From positions 1-6,249 of the forward strand of contig JAIYAJ010000330.1 of assembly GCA_027489105.1 (NCBI GenBank): a DNA stretch of 6,249 bases. The letters run 5' to 3'. The translations under genes were made by a program, and so were the position numbers. The stretch is from Zymomonas sp. GTDB lineage: Bacteria > Pseudomonadota > Alphaproteobacteria > Sphingomonadales > Sphingomonadaceae. Position 1 is the stretch's first letter; every line of letters begins with the position of its first letter. This document shows, in pieces, positions 5,829 through 6,249 of the stretch. A model generated the notes under the pieces. That model was given only the letters and a program-made list of their open reading frames with translations. It made no database searches and had not been told where the DNA came from.

Positions 5829-6249
5829 GTGACCGCACGAATCGACATCGGCACCAGCGGCCCGGGCCAGTCGGTCCATTTCGACGTTGAGGAGCTGCTC
5901 GCGACCCGTCTGCTCGTGCAGGGCAATTCGGGTTCGGGAAAGTCGCATCTGCTGCGCCGGCTGCTCGAGGAATCGGCCAATGTCGTCCAGCAGGTCGTAG
6001 TCGATCCCGAGGGCGACTTCGTCACGCTCGCCGATCGCTTCGGCCATGTCGTCATCCAGGCCTTCGACCATAGCGAGGCCGAGATCGTCCGCCTCGCCAA
6101 TCGCATCCGAGAACATCGCGTGTCGGTGGTGCTCGCGCTCGACGAGCTCGAGATCGAACAGCAGATGCGCTGCGCGGCGACCTTCCTGTCGGCGCTGTTC
6201 GATGCGCCCCGCGACTATTGGTATCCCGCGCTTGTCGTCGTCGACGAGG
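5829..6249 (+). CDS. HerA/DUF87-like P-loop ATPase, N-terminal part (cut by window edge)
   Basis: The first 140 residues of an ATP-binding protein resembling the HerA/VirB4/FtsK-type translocase ATPases (helicase HerA central, DUF87-like). Reading from GTG 5829, the sequence begins TARIDIGTSGPGQSVHFDVEE. The Walker A motif GNSGSGKS is at 32-39 with Lys38. A second conserved element, VVVDPEGDFVTLADRF, follows near 59-74, as in ATPases of this group (the D-x-x-G-(E/D)-(F/Y) strand). The Walker B strand ALVVVDE ends at Glu140, where the window stops. Only about 31 residues precede the P-loop, so the N-terminal HAS-barrel of archaeal HerA is absent. An alternative in-frame ATG at 5739 would add 30 residues of low-complexity sequence; neither start has a good ribosome binding site, and I prefer the GTG because the family-like sequence starts there. 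Such ATPases pump or unwind DNA, often as hexamers; the exact role here is unknown. Confidence 0.8.
   Translation, partial: MTARIDIGTSGPGQSVHFDVEELLATRLLVQGNSGSGKSHLLRRLLEESANVVQQVVVDPEGDFVTLADRFGHVVIQAFDHSEAEIVRLANRIREHRVSVVLALDELEIEQQMRCAATFLSALFDAPRDYWYPALVVVDE

Noticed and set aside
4871..5890. 339-codon open frame on the plus strand, opposite the Fe(II) oxygenase gene
   Set aside because: It is antisense to a well-defined oxygenase with all metal ligands, has shadow-frame composition, and runs into the ATPase gene in the wrong frame.
5724..6116. 130-codon open frame on the minus strand opposite the ATPase start
   Set aside because: The plus-strand reading gives Walker A and Walker B motifs in the right order, so the minus-strand frame is a shadow.

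Overview
This is a GC-rich, gene-dense bacterial chromosomal segment. Its composition, its gene families and its CtrA-like promoter element suggest an alphaproteobacterium, most likely of the Sphingomonadales (Sphingomonas, Sphingobium and relatives). That placement is inferred from recognition, not from a search. I see no tRNA, rRNA, CRISPR array, insertion sequence or phage gene.

Layout, left to right. A 67-base leader with a CtrA-like box precedes a small unrecognised protein gene (68-421, +). This converges on a two-gene minus-strand operon. The operon starts with sseA (3-mercaptopyruvate sulfurtransferase, 1628-2467) and continues into metC (cystathionine beta-lyase, 435-1631), the two joined by a GTGA stop/start overlap. 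A 185-base AT-rich divergent region with a palindrome separates sseA from queF (2653-3099, +), the nitrile reductase of queuosine synthesis. queF converges on a secreted S10-family serine carboxypeptidase-like gene (3130-4644, -). Upstream of that, on the same strand, lies a 2-oxoglutarate/Fe(II) oxygenase of the isopenicillin-N-synthase-like family (4742-5692, -). A 136-base divergent region then leads to the start of a HerA/DUF87-like P-loop ATPase (5829 to the right edge, +), which is cut by the window just after its Walker B motif.

How the genes relate. sseA and metC both handle sulfur amino acids and both release pyruvate. Their overlap implies co-translation, and they form the only clear operon here. 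queF may share regulatory DNA with sseA through the divergent promoter region. The peptidase and the oxygenase are tandem, but a candidate terminator lies in the 97 bases between them, so co-transcription is uncertain. All key catalytic residues can be seen in metC, sseA, queF, the peptidase and the oxygenase, so these look functional.

Overall this looks like conserved core genome, not an accessory island. I do not see a convincing new multi-gene system. The points most worth a second look are the palindrome in the sseA/queF promoter region, the CtrA-like site before the unknown small gene, and the compact HerA-like ATPase whose partners lie beyond the right edge.
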